The notes below the pieces were generated by a model. That model was not told the origin of the DNA. It worked only from the letters and a program-made list of their open reading frames with translations, and did no database searches. DNA of 64,000 nt from Streptomyces sp. NRRL WC-3618 (GTDB lineage: Bacteria > Actinomycetota > Actinomycetes > Streptomycetales > Streptomycetaceae), in the NCBI RefSeq assembly GCF_001280005.1, contig NZ_LGDW01000155.1:1-64000 (forward strand). The letters run 5' to 3'. Made by a program: the position numbers and the translations under genes. Position 1 is the first letter of the stretch, and each line of letters begins with the position of its first letter. Below are positions 55,503-63,821 of the stretch, one piece after another.

Positions 55503-55694
55503 TCAGTCGTCGAAGTGCGTCTTGGAACCGGCAGTTGACGTGGTGGCCCCGAATTCCCGCATCACGGCATGGTCATGAGCGGCGATGTGCCCACCCGGCA
55601 ACACATTCAACTGCAGTCCGCTGTCGTAGCTGTACGGAGTGCTCGCCTCCAACTGCTCAGCCGGGCGCGCGTAGTTCAGGACGAACAGCTGCAT
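55503..55694 (-). CDS. Graspetide precursor peptide (putative ATP-grasp target RiPP)
   Basis: A 63-residue peptide with leader MQLFVLNYARPAEQLEAS, a Tyr/Asp/Gly/Leu-rich middle (YSYDSGLQLNVLPGG) and a C-terminal core rich in acceptor and nucleophile residues, TTSTAGSKTHFDD. Thr/Ser/Lys could be linked to the terminal Asp pair. ATG 55694 has GAGGAGAAG at ideal spacing. It directly precedes the ATP-grasp ligase and shares its transcript. The linkage pattern is unknown; it is a predicted natural product. Confidence 0.88.
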   Translation of the reverse strand: MQLFVLNYARPAEQLEASTPYSYDSGLQLNVLPGGHIAAHDHAVMREFGATTSTAGSKTHFDD

Positions 55695-55913
55695 CGCTTC
55701 TCCTCGATCGGCGACGACGTCGGTCAAGTGGACGGTGGAGGTCCGGAAATAACAACTGTCCGGTCTCCGGTGCCCCGCCTTCAAGGAGTTATACGAATCG
55801 AACGCGTGAATGGTTGCGTCGGGTTGTGGGCAACCGTATCCGGGCAGCCCTTCACAGCTCTCGGCCCATGATCCACCGGGCCCCCGGCCCACCGGGGGCA
55901 GGTCGCCGACAGG

Positions 55914-56285
55914 TCAGTGGCGCCCCAGGCCGCCACTGCCGAAGGAGCCACTGGAACCGGGATCCCAACGTCCGCGCTGCTGGTCCTCCCGTCGTTTCGT
56001 CGACGCGGGGTGGAGTTCGTGCGGCAGGAGCCGCTCCCGGTCCTGGTCCGCGTGCGGCATTTCGTCGGGCTCTCGCATCTCGCGGATCTCGCGGACCGGA
56101 CCGGAAGGCGGGAGGGTGGGCTGTTCGTCGGGACGGGGGCGGGCGGATTCCCGGTCCCGGACCCGCATGCCGAACCAGAAGGCCCAGATCAGTGCACCAG
56201 CGATGAACAGGCCCGCGACAAATGCGGCCGTTACGTTGAGTAGATCGCTCGACGCGGCCAGTAGCTCAGACGTTGTCGTACCCAT
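55914..56285 (-). CDS. DUF6479-type small membrane protein
   Basis: A 123-residue protein: an N-terminal outside part, one TM helix (about 20-40, FVAGLFIAGALIWAFWFGM), then a charged cytosolic tail rich in Arg, Glu and Pro (MRVRDRESARPRPDEQ, REIREMREPDEMPH). This layout matches DUF6479-type proteins, whose function is unknown. It lies 220 bases upstream of the graspetide precursor on the same strand and may or may not be part of the cluster. Confidence 0.75.
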   Translation of the reverse strand: MGTTTSELLAASSDLLNVTAAFVAGLFIAGALIWAFWFGMRVRDRESARPRPDEQPTLPPSGPVREIREMREPDEMPHADQDRERLLPHELHPASTKRREDQQRGRWDPGSSGSFGSGGLGRH

Positions 56286-56400
56286 ATACCGATTATCGCC
56301 GACGCCCTATGAATGCGCGTCCGAAAACAGCCGGTGGAATCGCTGTGCCTTTTCTTGTTTAAAGGGCTGAAGGGACGGAGGTTCCGATCAGGGCTTCCGG

Positions 56401-57213
56401 TCAGGGCTTCACGGCGACGGCGCCGAATTGCGGCAGGGCGCCGGCGGAGTCGTCCTCCGGGTGCCACTGCGCACAGGAGACGAGCCCCGGGTCGAGAAGT
56501 TCCAGACCGTCGAAGAAGGCGGCGACCTCGGCACGGGGGCGGGCGGTGATCGGCGGGGTGGCGTTCTCGTTCCAGAACTTCATCGCCTCGATGTTTCCCT
56601 CACCGCCGAGGTCCGAGTCGGTCGTCGGATGGGTCAGGACCAGGTGGCTGCCCGACGGCACCGACGCCATGATCCGGCGCACGATGTCCCGCGCCTGTTC
56701 CGTGTCGAGCACGAAATTCAGGATGCCCAGCATCATGACGGCGACGGGCCGGTCGAAGTCGAGGGTGTCCGAGGCGCGGCCGACGATGGTTTCGGGGCGG
56801 TGCACGTCCGCGTCGATGTAGTCGGTGGCCCCTTCCTGCGTGCCGGTCAGCAGCGTACGGGCGTGCGCGAGCACGATCGGATCGTTGTCGACGTAGACGA
56901 TCCGTGACTCGGGCGCGATGCGCTGGGCGATCTCATGGGTGTTGTCCACCGTCGGCAGCCCCGTCCCGATGTCCAGGAACTGCCGCACGCCCCGCTCGGC
57001 GACCAGGAAGCGCACGGCCCGCCCGAGGAAGGCGCGGTCCGCGCGGGCCACGCTGCGGATCAGCGGGAACATGGCGTCGATGTGGTCGCCGACCGCCTGG
57101 TCGACGACGTAGTTGTCCTTGCCGCCGATCCAGTAGTTCCACACCCGCGCGTTGTGGGCCACCGAGGTGTCCAGCCGACCGCGTCCCTCTGCCGTGCCGT
57201 CCTGCTCGCTCAC
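56401..57213 (-). CDS. DUF574 SAM-dependent methyltransferase, paralogue 3
   Basis: A 270-residue DUF574 protein: NARVWNYWIGGKDNYVVDQ, QFLDIGTGLPTVDNTH, YVDNDPIVLAHART and GLELLDPGLVSCAQWHP. It ends 116 bases upstream of the DUF6479 gene. It could methylate the graspetide or another peptide, but this is only proximity. GTG 57213 has GAGGAAGCG upstream. Confidence 0.92.
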   Translation of the reverse strand: MSEQDGTAEGRGRLDTSVAHNARVWNYWIGGKDNYVVDQAVGDHIDAMFPLIRSVARADRAFLGRAVRFLVAERGVRQFLDIGTGLPTVDNTHEIAQRIAPESRIVYVDNDPIVLAHARTLLTGTQEGATDYIDADVHRPETIVGRASDTLDFDRPVAVMMLGILNFVLDTEQARDIVRRIMASVPSGSHLVLTHPTTDSDLGGEGNIEAMKFWNENATPPITARPRAEVAAFFDGLELLDPGLVSCAQWHPEDDSAGALPQFGAVAVKP

Positions 57214-57414
57214 GCCGCTTCCTCTCGTCACTTCCCGCACCCCGAACGGCTGTTGACGCCCGCTCAGGCCGTCAACATCGTTCGCGCCTACGAGGGTGAT
57301 CTTATGACCGGGCCCCCCGGGGTCAGCGCCGGAGGCGGCGGTAACGCGTACTGCCGGGGGGGCGAAGGCGGCCCCTAGTCTCGGCGGACAGGCCCCAGGG
57401 AGCGGGAGAGACCA

Positions 57415-59133
57415 ATGGATCACGACTCCGGCCACGATGGCCACGATCACCACGATGACACCTACCCCTACGACCTCGGCACCCACAGTCGGCCCGTGAC
57501 GACGTCGTCCGCCGAGGCCCAGAGGTGGTTCGACCGGGGCCTGGTGTGGACGTACGGCTTCCACCACGAGGAGGCCGTCGCCTGTTTCGAGGCCGCCGCC
57601 GCGGCCGACCCCGACTGCGCCATGGCCCACTGGGGCATCGCCTACGCACTCGGCCCGAACTACAACAAACCCTGGGCGTTCTTCGCCGGCGAGGACCTCA
57701 CACGGACTGTCGCCCGCACCCACGCCGCCGTCGAACTCGCCCGGCGGAAGGCGGCCGGTGCCACTCCCGTCGAACAGGCCCTGATCGCCGCCCTGCGGGC
57801 CCGGTACCCGCAGGGGGAGGCCGTCGAGGACTGCTCGGTCTGGAACGAGCCCTACGCGGACAGCATGCGCACGGTGTACGAACTGGCCCCCGACGACCTG
57901 GACATCGCCGCCCTGTACGCCGACGCGCTGATGAACCTGACGCCCTGGCAACTGTGGGACGTACGCTCGGGCGAACCGGCCGAGGGCGCCCGCACCCTCG
58001 CCGCGAAAACCGTCCTGGAGCGGGCGATCGCGACCGACGCCGGATCACGCCACCCGGGCCTCCTGCACCTCTACCTCCACCTGATGGAGATGTCCTGCGC
58101 CCCGGAGACCGCCCTGCCCGCCGCGGACCGGCTGCGCGGCCTCGTCCCGGACGCCGGCCACCTGCTGCACATGCCCACCCATCTGGACGTCCTCTGCGGC
58201 GACTACCGGCGCGTGGTGGCGGACAACAGCACGGCGATCGCCGCCGACGAGAAGTTCCGCGAGCGGTCCGGCGCGATGAACTTCTACACCCTCTACCGGG
58301 CGCACAACCACCACTTCAAGATCTACGGCGCGATGTTCCTGGGCCAGTCCCGGACGGCGCTCGAGGCCGCCGCGCAACTGGAGGCCGCCGTCCCGGAGGA
58401 ACTCCTGCGCGTGCAGAGCCCGCCCATGGCCGACTGGCTGGAGGGCTTCCTCGCCATGCGCGTCCATGTGCTGATCCGGTTCGGCCGCTGGCCGGACATC
58501 CTCGAACTGCCGCTGCCCGCCGACCCGTCGCTGTACAGCGTGACGACGGCCATGCTCCGGTACGCCCGAGGGGTCGCCCTGTCCGCCACCGGCCGGATCG
58601 CGGAGGCCGAGGCCGAGCGCGAACTGTTCCGCGCGGCGCTCACCCGGGTCCCGAAGACCCGGATGCTGTTCAACAACACCTGCTCCGACATCCTCGCCGT
58701 CGCGTCGGCGCTGCTCGACGGCGAACTGGACTACCGCAAGGGCGACTTCGAGGCCGCCTTCGCCGCGCTGGAGCGTTCCGTCGAACTGTCCGACAACCTC
58801 CCCTACGACGAGCCGTGGGGGTGGATGCAGCCCACCCGGCACGCCTACGGCGCCCTCCTCCTCGAACAGGGCCGCGTCGCCGAGGCGGAAGCCGTCTACC
58901 GCGCCGACCTCGGCCTCGACGAGACCCTTCCGCGCGCGGTGCGGCATCCCGGCAACGTCTGGGCCCTGCACGGGTTCCACGAGTGCCTCGCCCGTCTGGG
59001 CAGGGAAGGGGAAGCGCGGATCGTGGCCCAGCAGCTGAAGATCGCTGTCGCCCTGGCGGACGTCCCGATCGAGGCGTCCTGCTTCTGCCGTCTGGACGTC
59101 GGTACGGGCGGCACGGACGCGGACTGTTGCTGA
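57415..59133 (+). CDS. Tetratricopeptide-repeat protein with His-rich N terminus and Cys-rich C terminus
   Basis: A 572-residue cytosolic TPR protein: DGHDHHDDTYPYD at the N terminus (His/Asp cluster), then helical repeats (WGIAYALGPNYNKPWAFF, HPGLLHLYLHLMEMS, MPTHLDVLCGDYRRVV), ending in CFCRLDV...DADCC. His clusters plus four C-terminal Cys could bind zinc or copper. ATG 57415 follows GGGAGAGA. No enzyme motif is recognised. Confidence 0.85.
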   Translation: MDHDSGHDGHDHHDDTYPYDLGTHSRPVTTSSAEAQRWFDRGLVWTYGFHHEEAVACFEAAAAADPDCAMAHWGIAYALGPNYNKPWAFFAGEDLTRTVARTHAAVELARRKAAGATPVEQALIAALRARYPQGEAVEDCSVWNEPYADSMRTVYELAPDDLDIAALYADALMNLTPWQLWDVRSGEPAEGARTLAAKTVLERAIATDAGSRHPGLLHLYLHLMEMSCAPETALPAADRLRGLVPDAGHLLHMPTHLDVLCGDYRRVVADNSTAIAADEKFRERSGAMNFYTLYRAHNHHFKIYGAMFLGQSRTALEAAAQLEAAVPEELLRVQSPPMADWLEGFLAMRVHVLIRFGRWPDILELPLPADPSLYSVTTAMLRYARGVALSATGRIAEAEAERELFRAALTRVPKTRMLFNNTCSDILAVASALLDGELDYRKGDFEAAFAALERSVELSDNLPYDEPWGWMQPTRHAYGALLLEQGRVAEAEAVYRADLGLDETLPRAVRHPGNVWALHGFHECLARLGREGEARIVAQQLKIAVALADVPIEASCFCRLDVGTGGTDADCC

Positions 59134-59200
59134 GGGGGGCGCCCGACACTGATGTCCGGTCAGCAGCACACGAAACACGAAATATTGACCGTTAGTAGCA

Positions 59201-59671
59201 ATGTATGCTATCGAAATGGCCTCCTCGCACACCCTTACCGAGCTCACCGAGCGACTGCCCAAGCACCTCGGCCGCCCCGAAGGCGACCTGCTGGCGCCGG
59301 GCGGTCCCTGGAACCTGTCCCAGACGCTGCAGCACTGCGCCCAGACAGTCCGCTACTCCGTGACCGGATACCCCAGACTCAAGCCCGCCCTGTTCCGGGC
59401 CACGGCCGGCGCCCTGGCCAAACGCCTCTTCCTGAGCCGCGGAGCGACGAAGCACTCACTCGGCGCGGAGATCGACGGAGCTCCGCCACTGGACCCGAGC
59501 CTGCCGTCGGCAGAGGCGGCGTCCGGCCTCGCGGACGCGGTGGCCCTGTTCACCGGCCACCCGGGACCGCACGCCCCCCACCCCGCCTACGGACGCTGCT
59601 CGCACGACGAGTTCGCACGTCTGCACGCCATGCATCTCGCCGAACACCTCCCCGGACTGGCCGACGCCTGA
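59201..59671 (+). CDS. DUF1569-type (DinB-like) protein
   Basis: A 156-residue helical protein of the DUF1569 type: GPWNLSQTLQHCAQTVRYS (His ligand), LFLSRGATKHSL, and C-terminal MHLAEHLPGL (His). The fold is four-helix DinB-like with a possible metal site. It may start at ATG 59216 instead. The upstream region 59185-59215 is AT-rich. Confidence 0.78.
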   Translation: MYAIEMASSHTLTELTERLPKHLGRPEGDLLAPGGPWNLSQTLQHCAQTVRYSVTGYPRLKPALFRATAGALAKRLFLSRGATKHSLGAEIDGAPPLDPSLPSAEAASGLADAVALFTGHPGPHAPHPAYGRCSHDEFARLHAMHLAEHLPGLADA

Positions 59672-59695
59672 CCTCGGGCTGCCCCGGGACTCCCG

Positions 59696-59712
59696 TCGGC
59701 CGTATCGGCCGA
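59696..59712. terminator. Short hairpin between convergent genes
   Basis: Arms TCGGCCG and CGGCCGA (7 bp) with loop TAT between the DUF1569 gene and the aminotransferase gene. Confidence 0.45.
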
Positions 59713-59725
59713 GACCGGACAGGGC

Positions 59726-60988
59726 TCATTGCCGAAGAGCGCGGACCGCCCGTCCCATTCCGGTCACCGCCTGGCGCAGAACGGCCGGTGACGTCGCGAA
59801 GTTGAGGCGTACGTGTCCCTCGCCGCCGGAGCCGAAGACATGGCCGGAGCTGAGGGCGACCCTGGCTTCGTCGAGGAACATTCTCGCGGGTCCGGCCAGA
59901 TCGCTCACGACGCCGGGACCCTCGGTGCCCTGCCGCTCGTCGTGCAGTCCCAGCCAGGTGCAGTCCAGCCAGGCCAGATAGGTGCCCTCGGGCCGCTGGT
60001 AGCGCACGTCAGGGAGGTGCTCGTCGAGCAACTGCCCCAGCAGGCGCCGGTTGGCGTCGAGCCCGAGAAGCAGCTCGTCGAGCCAGCCCCCGCCCGCGCG
60101 AAACGCCGCCGTGTGGGCGATGACCCCGAGGTGGCTGGGGCCGTGGCCGACTTCCTCCGGAAGCATCCGAAGCTCGGCGGCGGCTTCGGAGCCCGCGACG
60201 GCCAGGGCGGCCTTCAGCCCGGCGAGGTTCCACGCCTTGGACGCGGAGACAAGCGCGAACGCGTTCTCGGCACCGGGAACGCTGAGGAACGGGGTGAAGA
60301 CGGCCCCCGGCAGCACCAGAGGGGCGTGGATCTCGTCGGACACCACGCGCACTCCGTGTTCGCGGGCGAGGGCCGCGACGGCTTCCAGTTCCTGGCGGGT
60401 GTGGACGACACCGGTCGGATTGTGCGGGTTGCTCATCAGGAACGCGGCACGGCGGCCGTCACGTCGTGCCCGTACGAAGGCGTCCTCCAGGGCGGCCAGG
60501 TCGACGCGCAGGTCGGGACCGAGGCCGGCCTCGACGACCTCACGGGCGTCATGGGCGACGAACGCGTAGAAGGGCGGGTACACCGGGGAACACACGACGA
60601 CCGCGTCCCCCGGACCGGTCACCAGCCGGAGCACTTCGACGACGCCCAGCATCACGTCGGGCACGATCGCCGTGTGCTCGACGCGCAGCCCGTCCCACCG
60701 CCACCGCTCGGCGGCGAACCCGGCGAGGGCCTCGGCGTAGGCGCTCCCGTACGGATATCCGGTGTCACCGAGGTCGATCGCCGTGCGCAGCGCCTCGGCG
60801 ACAGGCGGAGCCAGCGGCACATCCATCTCCGCCACCCAGAGCGGAAGCACGTCCGCCGGGTGGGTACGCCACTTCAGGCTGGTGCGCCGGCGCAACTGCT
60901 CCAGGGACAACTGGACGAGAGGATCCGTCCGGTCGGCCTCGGACGCGTAGGAGACCTCGGGGGCCTCGCCCTTCCTGGCGTCTGTCAT
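59726..60988 (-). CDS. MalY/PatB-type PLP-dependent aminotransferase / C-S lyase
   Basis: A 420-residue fold type I PLP enzyme: [18 protein letters not shown] (MalY/PatB N terminus), [29 protein letters not shown] and Schiff-base Lys in [12 protein letters not shown]. Such enzymes cleave cystathionine or Cys conjugates. ATG 60988 is used; the longer frame is not supported. A terminator-like hairpin separates it from the convergent DUF1569 gene. Confidence 0.92.
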   Translation of the reverse strand: MTDARKGEAPEVSYASEADRTDPLVQLSLEQLRRRTSLKWRTHPADVLPLWVAEMDVPLAPPVAEALRTAIDLGDTGYPYGSAYAEALAGFAAERWRWDGLRVEHTAIVPDVMLGVVEVLRLVTGPGDAVVVCSPVYPPFYAFVAHDAREVVEAGLGPDLRVDLAALEDAFVRARRDGRRAAFLMSNPHNPTGVVHTRQELEAVAALAREHGVRVVSDEIHAPLVLPGAVFTPFLSVPGAENAFALVSASKAWNLAGLKAALAVAGSEAAAELRMLPEEVGHGPSHLGVIAHTAAFRAGGGWLDELLLGLDANRRLLGQLLDEHLPDVRYQRPEGTYLAWLDCTWLGLHDERQGTEGPGVVSDLAGPARMFLDEARVALSSGHVFGSGGEGHVRLNFATSPAVLRQAVTGMGRAVRALRQ

Positions 60989-61103
60989 CGCGCACTCCCA
61001 CTCCCGGGGACACCGGGTCGGTAGACGGTCGTCAGTCACATCAATGCCCTGTGACGGCCCTCTAACCTCGTGAACCTCCTGCCCCAGGTCCGCACCGTCG
61101 ACG

Positions 61104-62447
61104 TCAGCTGTGGGCGTGCAGTCTGTCGAGCAGCGGGTGGTGGCTGTGCCGCCAGCCGCCCCGGACCCGCGTCGCGTCGGACAGGTGCGGGTGTCCGGCG
61201 GGAAGACCGGCGTGCTCGTGCTCGACGGGCGCGGCGGCTGCCGACGGCGGCCACAGGTGTACGGCGAGCAGCCCGCCGGCCAGGGCCAACGCACCCAGCA
61301 CGAGTACCGCCGGCTGGAGCCCGGCCGCCGCGCCGAGCCGGCCGGCCAGCGGGTACGTGAGCAGCCAGCAGCCGTGCGAGAGAGAGAACTGCGCGGCGAA
61401 CGCGGACGTACGCCGCTCGGGCGGCACCGCGCGGCGGATCAGCCGTCCGGTCGGGGTGAGCACCATCGAGCAGGCGGCGCCGAACGCGGCCCAGCAGACG
61501 AGCAGCGCCGGCCAGCGCCAACCGCCGCCGCCGGCACCGGTGATGACGCCGAGCGCGACGAAGACCCAGGCGAGCAGCAGCGCCCCGCGCAGCATCACCG
61601 TACGGTCCGGGACCCGGTCGAGCATCCGGGGCAGCAGCAGCGCGACGACCATCGAGCCCGCGCCGTACGAGCCGAGCGCCAGGGGGACGTCGGCGGCGCT
61701 GCGGCCGAGCTGATCGCGGACGTACACCACACTGTTGACGGTGACCACGGCGCCCGCGGCGGCCACCGCCAGATCGAGGGCGAGCAGCGCGCGCAACTGG
61801 GGGACCGCGAAGAAGAGGCGGGTGTCCGCGGCCGTTCTGGCGTACACACCGCCGGTTCGTGGAGTGGCGGCGGCGCCGGGCGTCGGCAGTGCGGCGGAGA
61901 CGACCAGGGCGGCCGAGGCGGCGAAGCCGAACACCGTGCCCAGGAACAGCCAGTTGTAGGTGATGAGCGACAGCAGCGCGGCGGCCAGGGCCGGGCTGAA
62001 CAGGCTCTCCAGGTCGTAGGCGAGCCGGGACAGCGACAGGGCCCGGGTGTAGTCGCGTTCGGCGGGCAGCACGTCCGGTATGACGGCCTGGAAGGTGGGC
62101 GTGAACGTGGCCGAGGCGGCCTGGAGCAGGAAGATCAGGACGTACACCTGCCACACCTGGTCCACGAACGGCAGCAGCAGCGCGACCGAGGCCCGGGTGA
62201 GGTCCGCCGCGACCATCAGCGTGCGACGAGGCAGGCGGTCGGCGACCGCGCCGACGGCCGGGGCGATCGCCACATACGCCACCATCTTGACCGCGAGCGC
62301 GGTGCCGAGCACCGATCCGGCGTCGGCGCCCGCGAGGTCGTACGCGAGCAGTCCGAGGGCGACCGTCGCCAGGCCGGTGCCGATCAGGGCGACGACCTGG
62401 GCGGTGAAGAGGCGGCGGTAGGCGCGGTTGCGCAGTACGGCGAGCAT
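61104..62447 (-). CDS. MFS efflux transporter
   Basis: A 447-residue transporter with 12 helices: [19 protein letters not shown] (TM1), [20 protein letters not shown] (motif A) and a His/Pro/Gly-rich end ([29 protein letters not shown]). The C-terminal His cluster is consistent with metal binding. It is divergent from a CzrA-type ArsR sensor gene across a palindromic operator, which suggests metal or metalloid export. Confidence 0.92.
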   Translation of the reverse strand: MLAVLRNRAYRRLFTAQVVALIGTGLATVALGLLAYDLAGADAGSVLGTALAVKMVAYVAIAPAVGAVADRLPRRTLMVAADLTRASVALLLPFVDQVWQVYVLIFLLQAASATFTPTFQAVIPDVLPAERDYTRALSLSRLAYDLESLFSPALAAALLSLITYNWLFLGTVFGFAASAALVVSAALPTPGAAATPRTGGVYARTAADTRLFFAVPQLRALLALDLAVAAAGAVVTVNSVVYVRDQLGRSAADVPLALGSYGAGSMVVALLLPRMLDRVPDRTVMLRGALLLAWVFVALGVITGAGGGGWRWPALLVCWAAFGAACSMVLTPTGRLIRRAVPPERRTSAFAAQFSLSHGCWLLTYPLAGRLGAAAGLQPAVLVLGALALAGGLLAVHLWPPSAAAAPVEHEHAGLPAGHPHLSDATRVRGGWRHSHHPLLDRLHAHS

Positions 62448-62500
62448 GAGGCTGTCCTCGGCCGGTCGGGAAGGCGGGCGCGACTGCGTCCACTGTAGTC

Positions 62501-62524
62501 ACATGTGCGCATCCGTGCACATGT
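62501..62524. promoter_or_regulatory. ArsR-type operator between MFS and sensor genes
   Basis: Perfect 8-base arms ACATGTGC and GCACATGT with an 8-base spacer, in the middle of the 135-base divergent region. It is the expected position for an ArsR/SmtB operator controlling both genes. Confidence 0.7.
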
Positions 62525-62582
62525 AGATGCGGAAATCGGTACGCCGACACCCACACCGGTGCCCTGCCTCTACGCTGAGGGC

Positions 62583-62942
62583 ATGCCTGCTCGCGAGACC
62601 CTGCCACCTGCGGCCGATGCGCATCTGCGCGCCCCGGACAGCGCGCGACTCGCGGAGGCGACCGAAGTGTTCGCGCTGCTCTCCGACGCGACGCGGCTGC
62701 ATCTGCTGTGGCTGCTCGCGCAGGGCGAGTCGGACGTCGGTTCGCTGACCGAGCGGTGCGAGGCGTCGCGGACGGCCGTCAGCCAGCACCTCGCGAAACT
62801 GCGGCTCGCGGGACTGGTGGAGACCCGGCGCGAGGGTCGGTACGTCCACTACAGCCTGCGGGACGGGCACTTGCGGCGGCTGGTGATGGAGGCGCTGAGC
62901 CATGCCGACCACAGGGTCAGCGGCAAGGCGCCCCACGACTGA
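62583..62942 (+). CDS. ArsR/SmtB-family metal sensor (CzrA-type alpha-5 site)
   Basis: A 119-residue winged-helix protein: SDATRLHLLWLL, ASRTAVSQHLAKLRLAGLV, and an alpha-5 metal site Asp94-x-His96 with His107-x2-His110, the same spacing as the CzrA Zn/Co site (Asp84, His86, His97, His100). No alpha-3N Cys motif is functional. It probably releases the promoter when zinc, cobalt or nickel binds, so that the divergent MFS exporter is made. ATG 62583 is chosen; a longer frame would cross the operator. Confidence 0.93.
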   Translation: MPARETLPPAADAHLRAPDSARLAEATEVFALLSDATRLHLLWLLAQGESDVGSLTERCEASRTAVSQHLAKLRLAGLVETRREGRYVHYSLRDGHLRRLVMEALSHADHRVSGKAPHD

Positions 62943-62985
62943 GGAGCGGCGGGGGCCTGAGGGCTGCCGCCCCCAGGCCCCCCTT

Positions 62986-63029
62986 ACCGGCCCTGAACGG
63001 GCCTTGTCCTCAGACGCTGGACGGGCTGG
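62986..63029 (-). repeat. Interspersed GC-rich repeat, copy C (inverted, overlaps YcnI end)
   Basis: Read on the minus strand: CAGCCCGTCCAGCGTCTGAG followed by GACAAGGCCCGTTCAGGGCC. It is the same family as at 8851 and 8949. Here its TGA is the stop codon of the YcnI gene, so the element supplies the protein's last residues and a hairpin terminator. Confidence 0.65.
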
Positions 63030-63750
63030 AAGAGCGTCGTCGTACGAGATAGACAGCCGCACCCGCCACCACGACCACGGCGGCCACGACGCCGATCCAG
63101 ACCCCGGCGGACATCCCCCCGTCGTCGCTCGCCGCCTCGGCCGACGCGGAAGCCGACGGCTCCGTGGCCTCGGCGGTGGGCGTCGGCGACACGGACGGCG
63201 ACGGCGACGGCGACTCCGACGCCGTCTCGCTCGGGGACGGGCTGACCGGCTTCGCGCCCGGCGCGGCCGCCTTCAGCTTGAGCACCGGAGCCGGCTGCTC
63301 ACTGCTCTCGTCCAGCTCGATCCAGCGGTCGATCTTGCCGTCGCTGTAGGTCTGCAGCGACTTGAAGGCGAGCTCCTTCACATCGGGGAGCTGCCGTACG
63401 ACGACCGAGTACTCGGCGTTCACGCCGGCCTTCAGAGCCGGGCCCTTGATCGTGTAGCCGTCGTCGGCGGCCGTGAACTTCCAGCCCTTGGGGCCCTCGC
63501 CGTAGGTCACGTCGCCGGGCGCGATGCCCTTGGGCAGGATCACCCGGACCGCGGCTATCCCGGCGGTGTCCGACTCCGCCTCCGCGTCGAAGGAGATCTC
63601 GACGTTCTCGGCGAGAGCCTGGGCCTTGGCGGACTCGACCTCCACGTGGGCGGAAGCCGGACCGGCGGTGAGAAGGAGAACGGCGCCGGAAGCGGCGGCC
63701 GCGAGGGCCAGGCGCCGTGCGGTGACGTACTGGGTGGGGGCAGTGAACAT
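63010..63750 (-). CDS. YcnI-family copper-associated membrane protein (DUF1775)
   Basis: A 246-residue protein: signal peptide ending PASA-HVEVES, so His35 becomes the N-terminal copper ligand of the YcnI domain (GIAAVRVILPKGIAPGDVTY, PKGWKFTAADDGYTIKG). Then come a Ser/Pro/Glu-rich linker and a C-terminal TM helix (about 217-238) with an RRR anchor. YcnI proteins bind Cu(II) by the free N terminus and usually sit near CopC/CopD. The last residues and stop lie in a dispersed repeat. ATG 63750 has CCGGAGAC upstream. Confidence 0.92.
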   Translation of the reverse strand: MFTAPTQYVTARRLALAAAASGAVLLLTAGPASAHVEVESAKAQALAENVEISFDAEAESDTAGIAAVRVILPKGIAPGDVTYGEGPKGWKFTAADDGYTIKGPALKAGVNAEYSVVVRQLPDVKELAFKSLQTYSDGKIDRWIELDESSEQPAPVLKLKAAAPGAKPVSPSPSETASESPSPSPSVSPTPTAEATEPSASASAEAASDDGGMSAGVWIGVVAAVVVVAGAAVYLVRRRSSSPSSV

Positions 63751-63821
63751 GGGTGTCTCCGGGTCTTTCCGGGCGTGCGGTGGCACGGAACGGCCGTCTG
63801 TGACGGGCCGTGCCGGCGGGG

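Noticed and set aside
55503..55892. A 129-residue version of the graspetide precursor
   Set aside because: The longer frame has no ribosome site; ATG 55694 with GAGGAGAAG gives the conserved-looking leader start.
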